The notes under the pieces: model-generated | What the model saw: the letters and a program-made list of their open reading frames with translations, nothing else | Told to the model about the DNA's origin: nothing | The model's database searches: none | Part shown: positions 23,328-32,633 of the stretch, one piece after another | Numbering within the stretch: the stretch's first letter is position 1 | Layout of the letters: each line of letters begins with the position of its first letter | Made by a program: the position numbers and the translations under genes | Assembly (NCBI GenBank): GCA_021272165.1 | Contig: JAJSLK010000088.1 | Location: 1 to 40,857, forward strand | Direction of reading: 5' to 3' | DNA length: 40,857 nt | From: Methylacidiphilales bacterium | GTDB taxonomy: Bacteria; Verrucomicrobiota; Verrucomicrobiia; Methylacidiphilales; UBA1321

Positions 23328-24656
23328 TCAGTTTTGTTGGGCATGAGTCTGGACCAGCGCGCGAAATTGATCGCCGCGATCCTCGAAGCTCCTGAACATG
23401 TCGTAGCTGGAGCAACCGGGGGAAAAGAGAATGACATCCCCGGACTGGGCCAGCCGCCGGGCCTGGTCGACCGCGTCGGCGAGTGTCCCGGCCTTGTGGC
23501 ACGGCACGACCGATTGCCAGGTGGCGAGAAGTTTTTCGGTCATCTGGCCAATCAGGACGACCGCCCTGACCTTTTCGCGCACGAGTGGACGCAGGCCGGT
23601 AAAGTCAAGACCCTTGTCCTTGCCGCCGGCGAGGAGCACGACGGGGGCGATCATGGCCCGGAGCGCTTTCTCCAGCGCATCGATGTTGGTCGCCTTCGAA
23701 TCGTTGAGGAAGGTGACGCCATTGATGACCCCGACTTTTTCCAGGCGATGTGGCAGCGGCCTGTACCGGCAAAGCGCGGCAACAGCAGCTTCGCGCGGGA
23801 TTTCATAGAGATCAGCCACGGCGAGCGCCGCCAGCATGTTCTCGGCATTGTGCGGGCCGATAAGATTCGTGCGGCGTTGCTCCAGAACCTGCTCGCCACG
23901 GGCAACGAGCCATCCGTCAATGAGCTGGTAATCGGCGGGCAGCCCTTCCGAACTGAACGTGACCTTGCGTGCCGCGATCTGCGGCAGGCGCAGGTTGGCG
24001 TTGACCACCGCGGCGTCGTCGGGGGTTTGGTTGCGGAAGATCTGCCACTTGGCGACTTCATATTCCTCCATCGAGCCGTAGCGATCGAGATGATCGGGCG
24101 TGAGATTGAGATGGACGCTGACGCGAGGACGGAATTCGACGATGTGCTCGAGCTGGAATGAACTGACCTCGACGACCATGACATCGAGATTCGCGCTCTC
24201 CCGCACCGCGGCGGAAAAGGCCGTGCCGATATTGCCCGAGGCCGCGGTTCGCTTGCCGCCGGCGGCAAGAACGGCATCAATCAATTCGGTCGTGGTCGTC
24301 TTGCCGTTCGTGCCGGTGATGGCGACGATGGGGCAGGCGCAAAAGCGGTAAGCGACTTCAAGCTCACCAAACATAGGAAGCCCGGCCTGACGGAGGGCCT
24401 GAACCAGCGGCGCGTTCGGGTTAATGCCGGGACTGAGGACGCAGAAATCGAAACGGGTGTCGGTCTTGATCGCGGCGCCGAGCTCAACGGAAACGCCGCG
24501 CTGGCGCAATGCCTCCGCGCGCTGATTGACCACAACGTTCTGGTCGGCGTTATCGCGCACAGTCACCTCCGCGCCTTTGTCCTGCAGCAGCTTCGCCGCT
24601 TCCATACCGCTGGTGCCCAGGCCGAGCACCACGATCCGTTTGTCTTTGACGTCCAT
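23328..24656 (-). CDS. murD: UDP-MurNAc-L-alanine--D-glutamate ligase
   Basis: The 442-aa Mur ligase adds D-Glu. The N-terminal Rossmann part has VLGLGTSGMEAAKLL and LSPGINPNAPLV (SPG motif of MurD), the ATP loop is GTNGKTTT (115-122), followed by ASGNIGTAF, VEVSSFQLE, NLTPDHLDRYGSMEEY and NDSKATNIDA; the C-terminal domain has LLAGGKDKG and LFSPGCSSYDMFRSFEDRGDQF. All substrate and ATP motifs are intact. It is 56 bases upstream of the LysM gene and 17 bases after mraY. Confidence 0.96.
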   Translation of the reverse strand: MDVKDKRIVVLGLGTSGMEAAKLLQDKGAEVTVRDNADQNVVVNQRAEALRQRGVSVELGAAIKTDTRFDFCVLSPGINPNAPLVQALRQAGLPMFGELEVAYRFCACPIVAITGTNGKTTTTELIDAVLAAGGKRTAASGNIGTAFSAAVRESANLDVMVVEVSSFQLEHIVEFRPRVSVHLNLTPDHLDRYGSMEEYEVAKWQIFRNQTPDDAAVVNANLRLPQIAARKVTFSSEGLPADYQLIDGWLVARGEQVLEQRRTNLIGPHNAENMLAALAVADLYEIPREAAVAALCRYRPLPHRLEKVGVINGVTFLNDSKATNIDALEKALRAMIAPVVLLAGGKDKGLDFTGLRPLVREKVRAVVLIGQMTEKLLATWQSVVPCHKAGTLADAVDQARRLAQSGDVILFSPGCSSYDMFRSFEDRGDQFRALVQTHAQQN

Positions 24657-24673
24657 AAATTTTCATCGTGCTT

Positions 24674-25774
24674 TCATCTCAGTTTCAGCGTCGCCAGCGC
24701 GGCCAGCGATGCGATCAGGCTCATAATCCAGAACCGGACCGTGACGGTGGTTTCGTCCCAGCCCTTCAATTCGAAATGGTGATGAAGCGGCGACATGGCG
24801 AAGATCCGCTTCCCGGTAAGCTTGAATGAGGCGACCTGGAGCATGACCGAGCCGGCCTCGATCACGAAAACTCCGCCCGCGATGACCAGCGCCAGCTCCT
24901 GGTGCACGCAAATGGCAATGACGCCCAGCACGCCGCCGAGTGCGAGCGAACCGGTGTCACCCATGAAGACCCGCGCGGGATGGCAGTTGAACCAGAGAAA
25001 ACCCAGGCCGCTGCCGACCAGTGCCGAGCAAAAAACGGCGAGCTCACCCGAGCCGCTGACAAACGGCAAATAGAGATACGTGGCCAGCCGAACGTTGCCC
25101 GCGAGGTAGCAAAAAACCGCGTAGGTCATGGCCACGGCGATGAAGCAGCCAATGGCGAGGCCATCGAGGCCGTCGGTCAGATTCACCGCGTTGGAGGTCC
25201 CCATGATGACCAGGGCAAAAAAACCGACGGTCAAAAGTCCCATGTTGATCACCGCCGCGGTCTTGAGAAAGGGAATGTAGAGCCGATTCCATTCGCCGTC
25301 GTAACTCTCGCCATAACTGAGATAGGCGAAAACAAAAATGGCCAGCAGCGCCTGGGCGGCCAGTTTGTGCCAGCCCCGGATGCCCTTGGAATTCTTGCGC
25401 GCGACTTTTTCATAGTCGTCGGCGAAGCCGATGAAACCGAGATAAAGCATCGAACCGAGCACGAGCCAGAAAAGCCGGTTCGCCAGATCGCACCAAAGGA
25501 GCGAGCTGATTGTGACCGTGGCCATAATAAGGACCCCGCCCATGGTCGGTGTCCCCTTCTTGCCGCTGTGAAGATCGGCCAGCTCGCGGACTTCCGATTT
25601 CTGCCGCAGCGGCTGGCCCAGCTTGAGCCGGGTCAAAAGTGTGATCGTATTCGGCCCCAGCGCGAGCGAGAGAAGCAGGGCGGTCAGGGCCGCGGCCATG
25701 GCCCGGAATGTTTCGTAACGGAAGACGTTCAGCGGACTCCAGTGGGACGAGAGATAATAGAGATAAAAGAGCAT
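24674..25774 (-). CDS. mraY: Phospho-MurNAc-pentapeptide transferase MraY
   Basis: The 366-aa polytopic enzyme makes lipid I from UDP-MurNAc-pentapeptide and undecaprenyl phosphate. Signature blocks are KKGTPTMGGVLI near residue 75, the catalytic NLTDGLDGLAIG, FMGDTGSLALGG and MSPLHHHFELKGW, together with about ten membrane segments. Its ATG shares one base with the murF stop (TGATG). Length is normal. Confidence 0.97.
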   Translation of the reverse strand: MLFYLYYLSSHWSPLNVFRYETFRAMAAALTALLLSLALGPNTITLLTRLKLGQPLRQKSEVRELADLHSGKKGTPTMGGVLIMATVTISSLLWCDLANRLFWLVLGSMLYLGFIGFADDYEKVARKNSKGIRGWHKLAAQALLAIFVFAYLSYGESYDGEWNRLYIPFLKTAAVINMGLLTVGFFALVIMGTSNAVNLTDGLDGLAIGCFIAVAMTYAVFCYLAGNVRLATYLYLPFVSGSGELAVFCSALVGSGLGFLWFNCHPARVFMGDTGSLALGGVLGVIAICVHQELALVIAGGVFVIEAGSVMLQVASFKLTGKRIFAMSPLHHHFELKGWDETTVTVRFWIMSLIASLAALATLKLR

Positions 25775-27150
25775 CAGGCCCCGCCCTTTCCGGCCAGTGC
25801 GGCCGCCAGTTTTTCGAGGCCCATGAAATGGGAGCCCTTGACCAGGACCACGTCGCCTTCGCTCAAAAGCGATTTCAACGCCGCCGTCGCTTCCTCCGCA
25901 TCCAGGGCCGTCACGATGTTCTGCAGTCCACTCGCCACAGCGCCGGCGCGATAAGCCTCGGCATGCGGGCCGACGGCAATCAACGCCACCAGGTTTTGTT
26001 CCGCGGCAAATTCGCCCACGGTGCGATGTAATTCCGCCGCCCGCTGCCCCAGTTCACCCATCGAGCCGAGCACGGCGATGCGGCGCGTCGCTCCGGGAAA
26101 TTCCTTCAGCGCGATGAGCGCCGCCTTCATCGAGGAGGGATTCGCGTTGTAGGCATCGTTGATGATCGAGGCGCCATGCGCCTTCACCACCTGCATCCGC
26201 GCGCCGGGAAGCTGCACCGCCTCGAGACCCCGCGCAATCTCAGCCAGAGAGAGGCCGCATTCATGCCCGACAGCGGCGGCGAGCAGCGAATTGTTGACCA
26301 TCACGCGATTAATCACGGGCAAACGGACCGGGACCGATTCGCCCTCATGAACCAATCGGAACGAGAGGCCATCAGCGGCAATCCGCACGTCCTGCGCGGT
26401 CCATGTCGTACCGGTTCCCGTCCAAACCACGCGGGCCTGAGTGCGATCGGCAATGCGGCAGCTCCATTCATCATCGCCATTGAGAACCGCGATACCATTC
26501 GCGGACAGCGCGGCAATAAGCTCGGCCTTCTCGGCGGCAACCGCGGCCTGGTCGGTAAAAAATTCGATATGCGCCGGGCCGATGCTGCTGATGATGCCGA
26601 TCTCAGGCGCCGCCATCCGCGCCAGCGGCGCGATTTCCCCAGGGTGATTCATCCCCATCTCGATCACACCGAATTCATCGGTTTCGTCGAGGCGGATCAA
26701 AGTCAGCGGCACACCAATGTGATTGTTGAGATTACCCTCCGTCGCCTTGGTCCGAAAACGGGTGCGCAACACCGCGGCGATCATTTCCTTGGTACTGGTC
26801 TTGCCGCTGCTACCGGTGATGCCGATGGTGCGGACGGAAAGGAGACGGCGATAGGTCGCGGCGAACCGCTGCAATCCCTCAAGCGTGTCGGGAACCTCGA
26901 CCAGGCCGAGATCGGCGGGAAGATCGGGAACGAGCCGGCTCGAAACCATGGCGGCCACCGCGCCCCGCTCCTTCACGCCGCCGACAAAAGTATGGCCGTC
27001 AAAACGGTCGCCGCGCAGGGCGACGAAGCAATCGCCCGCAGCAATGGTGCGCGTGTCGGTATGCAGCCGGTCGACCGGTAGCGAGGGACTACCCTGAACG
27101 AGCCGGCCGCCGCTGAAGCGGGCGACTTCCTCGAGCGTGCAGCGGCGCAT
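25774..27150 (-). CDS. murF: UDP-MurNAc-tripeptide--D-alanyl-D-alanine ligase
   Basis: The 458-aa Mur ligase attaches D-Ala-D-Ala. The ATP loop is GSSGKTSTKE; other blocks are NNHIGVPLTLI, EMGMNHPGEI, AHIEFF and DAYNANPSSMKAAL, all typical of MurF, and VLGSMGELG in the C-domain. I prefer ATG 27150 over GTG 27153 because AAGGAGG lies 8 bases upstream of it; it shares one base with the murE stop. The last residues overlap mraY by one base. Confidence 0.95.
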   Translation of the reverse strand: MRRCTLEEVARFSGGRLVQGSPSLPVDRLHTDTRTIAAGDCFVALRGDRFDGHTFVGGVKERGAVAAMVSSRLVPDLPADLGLVEVPDTLEGLQRFAATYRRLLSVRTIGITGSSGKTSTKEMIAAVLRTRFRTKATEGNLNNHIGVPLTLIRLDETDEFGVIEMGMNHPGEIAPLARMAAPEIGIISSIGPAHIEFFTDQAAVAAEKAELIAALSANGIAVLNGDDEWSCRIADRTQARVVWTGTGTTWTAQDVRIAADGLSFRLVHEGESVPVRLPVINRVMVNNSLLAAAVGHECGLSLAEIARGLEAVQLPGARMQVVKAHGASIINDAYNANPSSMKAALIALKEFPGATRRIAVLGSMGELGQRAAELHRTVGEFAAEQNLVALIAVGPHAEAYRAGAVASGLQNIVTALDAEEATAALKSLLSEGDVVLVKGSHFMGLEKLAAALAGKGGA

Positions 27151-28640
27151 CACGCGGCCCTCCTTTGCAGGAAATCGTTCACGACCGTGCGGTCGTCGAA
27201 GGGATGGAACTGACCCGCGATTTCCTGCGTGGTTTCGTGGCCCTTGCCCGCGATGCAGACGATGTCGCCGGGTTTGGCCAGCGCCAGCGCGTGGGCAATC
27301 GCCTGGCGACGGTCCGCCAGCCGCTCGTATTTACCCTGGAAGCGGGGATAAGCCACACCGGCTTCCATCTGGCTGAGGATCGATTCGACGTTCTCGTTGC
27401 GGGGATTGTCAGCGGTGAAAATAGAATAGTCGGCGCATTCGACCGCGGCGCGCGCCATGAGCGGACGCTTGGCCGCGTCGCGGTTGCCGCCGCACCCGAG
27501 CACGCCGATGAGCCGGCCGCTCGTGATGCCACGCAAAACCAGCAGTGCCTTCCGCACGGCATCGTCGGTATGGGCGTAATCAACCACCGCGGTCACGCCA
27601 TCCGCCGAAACAAATTTCTCGAGTCGGCCCGGCACCTGCGGCGTATCATGTAACCGCTCAACAATGACCCGCGGCGCAATACCGACCGCCAGGGCGCCGC
27701 CGACCGCCGCCAGGGCGTTGGCCACGTTGTAAGCACCGATCAAGGGGAGCGTAAAAGGATACGTCACCTCGCCCACCCGCAACATTCCTTTCGTCCCCGA
27801 TGGACTGAATTCAAGATCGAAGGCTTCGACTTCCGCGCCAGGCCGACCCTGGAGCGTGAAGGCAATCACGCGCACGCGCTCACCGAGAAACTGCATCAGC
27901 TTCGAGCCATATTCATCGTCGGCGTTTACGACCGCGACCCCGGGCGTTTCCGGACGGTCCAGGTTGCTGAAAAGGATGCTCTTGGCGGCAAAATAATTTT
28001 CCATCGACTGGTGATAGTCGAGGTGGTCCTGCGTGAGATTGGTGAAAACGCCGACTTGGTATTCGATTGGCTCGACCCGGCCCTGTTCCAGCGCGTGGGA
28101 CGAGACTTCCATCACCGCGGCGCGGCAACCGGCGTTCTTCATCTGCGCGAGCAGCTCATGCAGATCGAGTGATTCAGGCGTAGTGCGCGTCGCAGGCAGA
28201 ATGCGTTCACCAATCTCGTACCGCACCGTGCCAATGAGGCCGACCGGAAATTTCGGTTCGGTGAGGAGATGCTTGAGAATGAACGTGGTGGTCGTCTTGC
28301 CGTTGGTGCCGGTCACACCGACCATCTTGAGCGTTCGATCGGGCCGGCCGAAAAAATTGGCCGACATCGTGGCCATGGTGCGGCGGGCGTTTTCGACCTC
28401 GATGAAGGTCGAATTGCGACCCATGGCATAGCTCGGATTCTCCAGCACCACCGCAGCGGCACCCCGGTCGCAAACCTCCGCGATAAAACGGTGGCCATCG
28501 GTCTTCTCGCCTTTCCAGGCGAAGAAAACGTCGTTGGCCTCAACGCGACGCGAGTCGTAGCGCAGGACGTGAATGATACGGTCGACCGGCCCCTGGACGG
28601 AGCGGGTCCTGACCCCTTTAAGCAATCCGGAAAGTCTCAT
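27150..28640 (-). CDS. murE: UDP-MurNAc-dipeptide--meso-diaminopimelate ligase
   Basis: The 496-aa Mur ligase adds the third stem residue. ATP loop GTNGKTTT is at 111-118; TTPESLDLH, EVSSHALEQGR and NLTQDHLDYHQSMENY follow; DYAHTDDAVRKAL and TADNPRNEN are in the C-domain. The DNPR motif is the known meso-diaminopimelate selector (lysine-adding enzymes differ), so the cell wall is predicted to be of the meso-DAP type. Its ATG overlaps the ftsI stop as ATGA. Confidence 0.95.
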   Translation of the reverse strand: MRLSGLLKGVRTRSVQGPVDRIIHVLRYDSRRVEANDVFFAWKGEKTDGHRFIAEVCDRGAAAVVLENPSYAMGRNSTFIEVENARRTMATMSANFFGRPDRTLKMVGVTGTNGKTTTTFILKHLLTEPKFPVGLIGTVRYEIGERILPATRTTPESLDLHELLAQMKNAGCRAAVMEVSSHALEQGRVEPIEYQVGVFTNLTQDHLDYHQSMENYFAAKSILFSNLDRPETPGVAVVNADDEYGSKLMQFLGERVRVIAFTLQGRPGAEVEAFDLEFSPSGTKGMLRVGEVTYPFTLPLIGAYNVANALAAVGGALAVGIAPRVIVERLHDTPQVPGRLEKFVSADGVTAVVDYAHTDDAVRKALLVLRGITSGRLIGVLGCGGNRDAAKRPLMARAAVECADYSIFTADNPRNENVESILSQMEAGVAYPRFQGKYERLADRRQAIAHALALAKPGDIVCIAGKGHETTQEIAGQFHPFDDRTVVNDFLQRRAA

Positions 28641-30379
28641 AAGGCAGAAGTCGTGTTGGCACTAAGCGCCGGCGCCGTCGGCGCGGGAATATCGGGCGGC
28701 AGATTCAAAATTTGCGCGACCTGGCCGGCGATATTGGCAAAAACCGGCGCGGATACTTCGGCGCCGTAATATTTGGTCGTATGGGGTTCATCGACCATCA
28801 CCAGCGCGACAAAGGCGGGGTCCTCCGCCGGCATGAAACCAATGAAGGAGGAAACGAACTTGGTGTGGGAGTACTCCCCATCGACGAATTTCTGTGCCGT
28901 GCCAGTCTTGCCCGCGTAGGAATAGCGAGCGCCGCTGGGATCGGTGATCTGGATGTTCTTCGCCGTGCCGTCGATGGTGACCTGATGCAGCGCCCGGGCG
29001 ACCTCAGCGGCGACAGACGGGCTGATGACCTGCCGAACGGTCCGGGGCGGATAGATTTTTACCACGCGGCCTTCATCATCACGCGCTTCCTTGACCAGCC
29101 GCGGCTGGACGAGACGTCCGCCGTTGGCGATGACGCTCATGGCAGTCACCATCTGGATTGGCGTGGCGCCAACTTCCTGGCCCATCGGGATGCGGGTGAT
29201 CGAAAGCGCGCTCCATTTATTCACGGGACGGAGCAGGCCCGACGATTCGCCCTGTTGCTGAAAGAGGCCGGTCCGCTGCCCGATGCCAAAAGCCGTGGCA
29301 TAATGGTAAAGCTTCTCCTCGCCGAGATAATTCAGCGCGAGCTTGGCAAAGCCGATGTTGCTCGACTGCGCCATCACCTCGAGCACCGGAAGAGTGCCGT
29401 GAGGCTCGTCATCCCGCAGAAGTTTGCCGGCATAATTGAACGAGCCATTTTCGCAGAAAACCGGCGTGTCGAGATTGATTACCCCCTCGCTTAAAGCGCC
29501 TGCAAGCGTGATGATCTTGAAGATCGAGCCCGGCTCGACCATGTCGGTGATGCAGCGATTCAGCACCCGGTCAGGCGTGTGGGTCGAATTGTCATTGGGG
29601 TTGAAGGTCGGCCGCGAACCCATCGCCAGGATTTCCCCGGTATGGGGATCCATGACGATGATGTAGGCGCCATTCGGCTGGTAAGTCTGCACAATCTGGT
29701 CGAGCTGTTCCTCGACCACATGTTGAATCGCCATGTTGACGGTCAGTGTTACATTGTCGCCATCCACGGCGGCCCGCTCCCGGGTCTGGTAACCGGCGAT
29801 GACGTTTTTCTTTCCATCGCGCTCCACCCAGCGCTCACCCGGCACGCCGCTGAGCAGGTCATCCATCTCCTTTTCGACCCCGATAAGGCCGTGACCGTCC
29901 TGACCGGTGAAGCCGAGCACCTGCGCGCCCATACCGTTGTTGGGGTAGACCCGGAGATCGTGCGGCGAAAAAATGAGACTGTTCCATTTCAACTCCCGCA
30001 ACTGCGTCACCGTGCTGTCGTCGATGTTCTTCGCCAGCAAGGCATGGCGGTTACGCGGATCGAAACCCGCGGCGAGCTGCGCTGCCGATATCTGCAGGAT
30101 TTGCGCGAGCGCGGGCAGTTGTTGGTTGGGATTGACCAGCAGCTTGCCGTCAACGTAGAGATCCGTCTTCATCTCCGTCTGCGCCAGGATGCTTCCCTCG
30201 CTGTCGAAAATGGCGCCCCGTTTGGGTGGAATCGTCTCGGGATGAAGATAATTATCAACCGCCATCCGCCAGTACTTGTCGTGGTCGACCAGCTGAATCT
30301 GGATCAGGTTGAACGAGATAACCGTGAACCCGCAGGCCAGCAAAACCAATATCCCAATGGCGCGTGTGCGGTGCAACAT
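28637..30379 (-). CDS. ftsI: Septal transpeptidase, class B PBP FtsI/PBP3-like
   Basis: The 580-aa protein has an N-terminal membrane anchor (about 8-28), a PBP dimerisation domain with PPKRGAIFDSEG (50-62), and a transpeptidase domain with SIFK (285-288, catalytic Ser285), SSN (339-341) and KTGT (491-494). It cross-links peptidoglycan at the septum in complex with FtsW. No PASTA domain is present. The gene is preceded by ftsL with a 5-base gap and overlaps murE. Periplasmic, inner-membrane anchored. Confidence 0.95.
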   Translation of the reverse strand: MLHRTRAIGILVLLACGFTVISFNLIQIQLVDHDKYWRMAVDNYLHPETIPPKRGAIFDSEGSILAQTEMKTDLYVDGKLLVNPNQQLPALAQILQISAAQLAAGFDPRNRHALLAKNIDDSTVTQLRELKWNSLIFSPHDLRVYPNNGMGAQVLGFTGQDGHGLIGVEKEMDDLLSGVPGERWVERDGKKNVIAGYQTRERAAVDGDNVTLTVNMAIQHVVEEQLDQIVQTYQPNGAYIIVMDPHTGEILAMGSRPTFNPNDNSTHTPDRVLNRCITDMVEPGSIFKIITLAGALSEGVINLDTPVFCENGSFNYAGKLLRDDEPHGTLPVLEVMAQSSNIGFAKLALNYLGEEKLYHYATAFGIGQRTGLFQQQGESSGLLRPVNKWSALSITRIPMGQEVGATPIQMVTAMSVIANGGRLVQPRLVKEARDDEGRVVKIYPPRTVRQVISPSVAAEVARALHQVTIDGTAKNIQITDPSGARYSYAGKTGTAQKFVDGEYSHTKFVSSFIGFMPAEDPAFVALVMVDEPHTTKYYGAEVSAPVFANIAGQVAQILNLPPDIPAPTAPALSANTTSAL

Positions 30380-30384
30380 GTCAC

Positions 30385-30795
30385 TTAGTGGGTGGTTTGC
30401 GCCGTCGCGGCCACGACGGAGGAGTTAAAATTGAATGAGGCCTGCGGTATCGTGCCCATGTTGGCCACGCGCGCGCGGGTGTTCTGGTCCAGGCGCAGCC
30501 AGGTCGCGCGCGGATCACTCCAGCCAATGAGATTGGAATGCATCTCGTCAAGCCGCCGCCTCAGGACCGGCATCGACTTCATGCCTTCGAGATCGTCCGC
30601 CAGCTCGGTATTGCGGGCTTCGATCGAATCGAGCTGCTTTTGCAGCCGCAGGGTCTCTTCCGCGAGATGGAGATTCTGGTTTTTGCACAGCATATAGCAG
30701 AGACCAAGTCCGGCGAGCAGGCCGGCGATCAGGATCCATTTGACCACGCCCATCCAGTGCAGCGACTGGCTGTCCTTCATGCGATTGCGGCTCAT
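30385..30795 (-). CDS. ftsL: FtsL-like bitopic division protein
   Basis: The 136-aa protein has a short cytoplasmic N-terminus, one membrane helix at about 17-36 (VVKWILIAGLLAGLGLCYML) and a coiled coil at about 40-85 (LAEETLRLQKQLDSIEARNTEL), then a C-terminal tail. Sequence is poorly conserved in FtsL generally; identification rests on the topology and the position between rsmH and ftsI. It would recruit FtsI/FtsW. Its ATG overlaps the rsmH stop as ATGA. Confidence 0.85.
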   Translation of the reverse strand: MSRNRMKDSQSLHWMGVVKWILIAGLLAGLGLCYMLCKNQNLHLAEETLRLQKQLDSIEARNTELADDLEGMKSMPVLRRRLDEMHSNLIGWSDPRATWLRLDQNTRARVANMGTIPQASFNFNSSVVAATAQTTH

Positions 30796-31766
30796 GACAG
30801 GTCCTCCTCGTTACGGATGGCGACGCGCAGCCGGGCGCTGCGGGCGCGTGGATTACGTTCGATCTCCTCCTCACCGGGCAGATAACGTTTCGGAGGCAAA
30901 AGATGCCGGTGCAGGTTGGGCACGGTGTTGGGGCGCGCCGGAGTGTCGAGCCATTCCGCGCTGTGCTCGCGCATGAATTGCTTCACCACCCGGTCCTCGC
31001 CCGAGTGAAAACTGATGACGGCCAGAACGGCTCCGGGGTTCATGATCTCCACTGCCTGCGGCAGGGCCGCTAGCAGAGCCTCCTCTTCTCGGTTGACGGC
31101 AATTCGTAGAGCCTGGAAGACCTTCGTTGCCGGATGTATTCCCCCAGCTCGTCGGCGCGGAAGCGCCTCGGCCACCACCGCTGCCAGGTCGGTCGTGGTG
31201 CGGAAGGGTGCGCGACGGCGGCGGGCCGCAATGGCCCGGACCACCCGTCTCGCTTCTCGTTCTCCGCCGTGTTCATAAAAAAGTTTGCTCAGTTCCTCTT
31301 CGGAAAGTTCGTTCACCAAGTCAGCCGCCGTCTGCCCCCCGCGCGTGTCCATGCGCATGTCGAGCGGGCCCTCGGCCCGAAAGCTGAACCCCCGCGCGGG
31401 AGATTCGAACTGAGGCGAAGAGACCCCCAGGTCGAGCAATACCCCGTCGACCCTGTCCCAGCCGTGCTCTGTGACGCATGTTTTCAATTCTCTAAAATTT
31501 CTCTGCTTCCATCTGAACGTCTCCGGCCACCGGGCCTCCAGCGCCCGTGCCGCCTCTGCCGCCGCACTGTCCTGGTCCAATCCGAGGACCAGCGCCCCCC
31601 GCTCGAGCAACGCGCGCGAATGACCGCCGCGGCCGAACGTCCCATCGACCCATCTCTGCCCCCCCCACACCCTCGCCGCCGCCAGCACCTCCGCCAGCAG
31701 GACGGGAATATGCTCCCCTCCGGCTCCCTCGCCCGCTCCCACGATCAACCCATGCGCCAGCGCCAC
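30792..31766 (-). CDS. rsmH: 16S rRNA (cytosine1402-N4)-methyltransferase RsmH (MraW)
   Basis: The 324-aa SAM-dependent enzyme methylates C1402 of 16S rRNA. Blocks are HIPVLLAEVL, SAM loop DGTFGRGGHSRALL (about 42-55), LDQDSAAAE, LLDLGVSSPQFE, GPLDMRMD, KVFQALRIAVNRE and ISFHSGEDRVVKQF. Starting at ATG 31766 gives a 17-residue extension before HIPVLL; no strong Shine-Dalgarno is visible, and the start lies inside the 60-aa upstream frame. Cytosolic, ordinary member. Confidence 0.94.
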   Translation of the reverse strand: MALAHGLIVGAGEGAGGEHIPVLLAEVLAAARVWGGQRWVDGTFGRGGHSRALLERGALVLGLDQDSAAAEAARALEARWPETFRWKQRNFRELKTCVTEHGWDRVDGVLLDLGVSSPQFESPARGFSFRAEGPLDMRMDTRGGQTAADLVNELSEEELSKLFYEHGGEREARRVVRAIAARRRRAPFRTTTDLAAVVAEALPRRRAGGIHPATKVFQALRIAVNREEEALLAALPQAVEIMNPGAVLAVISFHSGEDRVVKQFMREHSAEWLDTPARPNTVPNLHRHLLPPKRYLPGEEEIERNPRARSARLRVAIRNEEDLS

Positions 31767-31927
31767 GCGGGAGCCGGCACCGGCCTTTTCAGGCCCACCA
31801 TCTCAAAGGCGTTGCGACGAGCCAGCTTGACCACCGAGGCCCCTATCACCTGGCCTTCGGGGTCCTTTCCCGCTTCAAATCCATAAACCAGTTGTCTGCG
31901 CACAAGACCCTTGATTTTGATTTCCAT
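31745..31927 (-). CDS. 60-aa hypothetical between mraZ and rsmH
   Basis: This frame starts at ATG 31927 with GGAGG 13 bases and GAGGAG one base upstream (neither ideally spaced). The product starts MEIKIKGLVRRQLVYGFEAG, then PEGQVIGASVVKLARRNAFEMVG, and its end overlaps the rsmH start by 22 bases. Composition is protein-like, with no recognised domain. It fills most of the 313-base gap between mraZ and rsmH; the remaining 150 bases contain a 24-aa frame (32083 to 32009) starting by ATGA overlap with mraZ, too short to call. Could be a real small dcw gene or a coupling leader. Confidence 0.4.
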   Translation of the reverse strand: MEIKIKGLVRRQLVYGFEAGKDPEGQVIGASVVKLARRNAFEMVGLKRPVPAPAWRWRMG

Positions 31928-32079
31928 ACTCCTCGTTTCGCCTCCGTTACTTGCAGCGAATCAACCGCCGCTGATGCCGGGTTGGTTGACGAAGAGAATG
32001 GGCATCATCTACATCCTCTTCATTTTTCGGCCTCCACCGGCACCCGCCGGCAGGACCCTTGCTAAAATCTTCGGGACAC

Positions 32080-32520
32080 TCATAAGCCGATTGCGCTGAG
32101 CGCCTCCTCCACGGTCATGGTGGCCGCTTCCTTCTTTGCCCACGCGACCTTGTCCCAAATCTGAAAATGATCGAGCCGGCCCACGAGCATGGCTTCCTTC
32201 TTGAGCCCGGCCCCCTGGCGAAGATTTTCCTTCACCATGATCCGCCCCTGCTGGTCGAACGTGGCGCTCTGGGCCTTGCTGGCCAGAAGCTCCACGCCCT
32301 GGCGCATCGGGTCGGCCACCTTGAGCCGCGAAACCTCCTGCTGGAGCCGTCCGAGCCACGACTCCGGATAGACCTTCAGGCATATTTCCGAGGAGGGAAA
32401 AACAAAAAGCCGCGACTCAAATGTCTCGGCACGCCATTCCGAGGGCACGGTGATCCGGCCCTTCGCATCAAAGGCATGCTGGAAGGTATCCGTATAGGAT
32501 GCACGAGTCTCGGATGACAT
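32080..32520 (-). CDS. mraZ: Transcriptional regulator MraZ
   Basis: The 146-aa protein has two SpoVT/AbrB-like halves: DTFQHAFDAKGRITVPSEWR at about 10-30 and ATFDQQGRIMVKENLRQ at about 85-102. MraZ binds TGGG repeats upstream of its own gene and regulates the dcw operon; such boxes are visible at 32530-32563. First gene of the operon; start ATG 32520 follows GGTAGTGG, a weak ribosome site overlapping the last box. Length is typical. Confidence 0.95.
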   Translation of the reverse strand: MSSETRASYTDTFQHAFDAKGRITVPSEWRAETFESRLFVFPSSEICLKVYPESWLGRLQQEVSRLKVADPMRQGVELLASKAQSATFDQQGRIMVKENLRQGAGLKKEAMLVGRLDHFQIWDKVAWAKKEAATMTVEEALSAIGL

Positions 32521-32529
32521 AATTACACA

Positions 32530-32592
32530 CCACTACCCATCTTTTTCTGCCACAATGGCCCACTTTTAAACACTTCAGTATAGGACTGTCAA
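32530..32592 (-). promoter_or_regulatory. dcw operon promoter with MraZ boxes
   Basis: On the minus strand TTGACA (32592-32587) and TTAAAA (32569-32564) are 17 bases apart. Downstream lie GTGGG (32563-32559), GTGGC (32553-32549, same face, 10-base period), ATGGG (32540-32536) and GTGG (32533-32530). Known MraZ operators are TGGG-type direct repeats with a 10-base period, so the first two boxes match best. Placement between -10 and the ATG suits autorepression. Confidence 0.7.
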
Positions 32593-32614
32593 CAGAATTT
32601 GGTGCAAAAGAACG

Positions 32615-32633
32615 GGTTCCGAAGATCGGAACC
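32615..32633. promoter_or_regulatory. Perfect dyad between mraZ and purU promoters
   Basis: GGTTCCGA-AGA-TCGGAACC is an 8-bp perfect inverted repeat with a 3-base centre, 23 bases upstream of the mraZ -35 and upstream of a TATACT (32661-32666) that could serve purU. It suits a dimeric regulator of either or both directions. No family assigned. Confidence 0.5.

Noticed and set aside
24902..25954. Plus-strand frame of 350 codons opposite mraY
   Set aside because: Shadow of a conserved membrane protein; highly charged with no domain.
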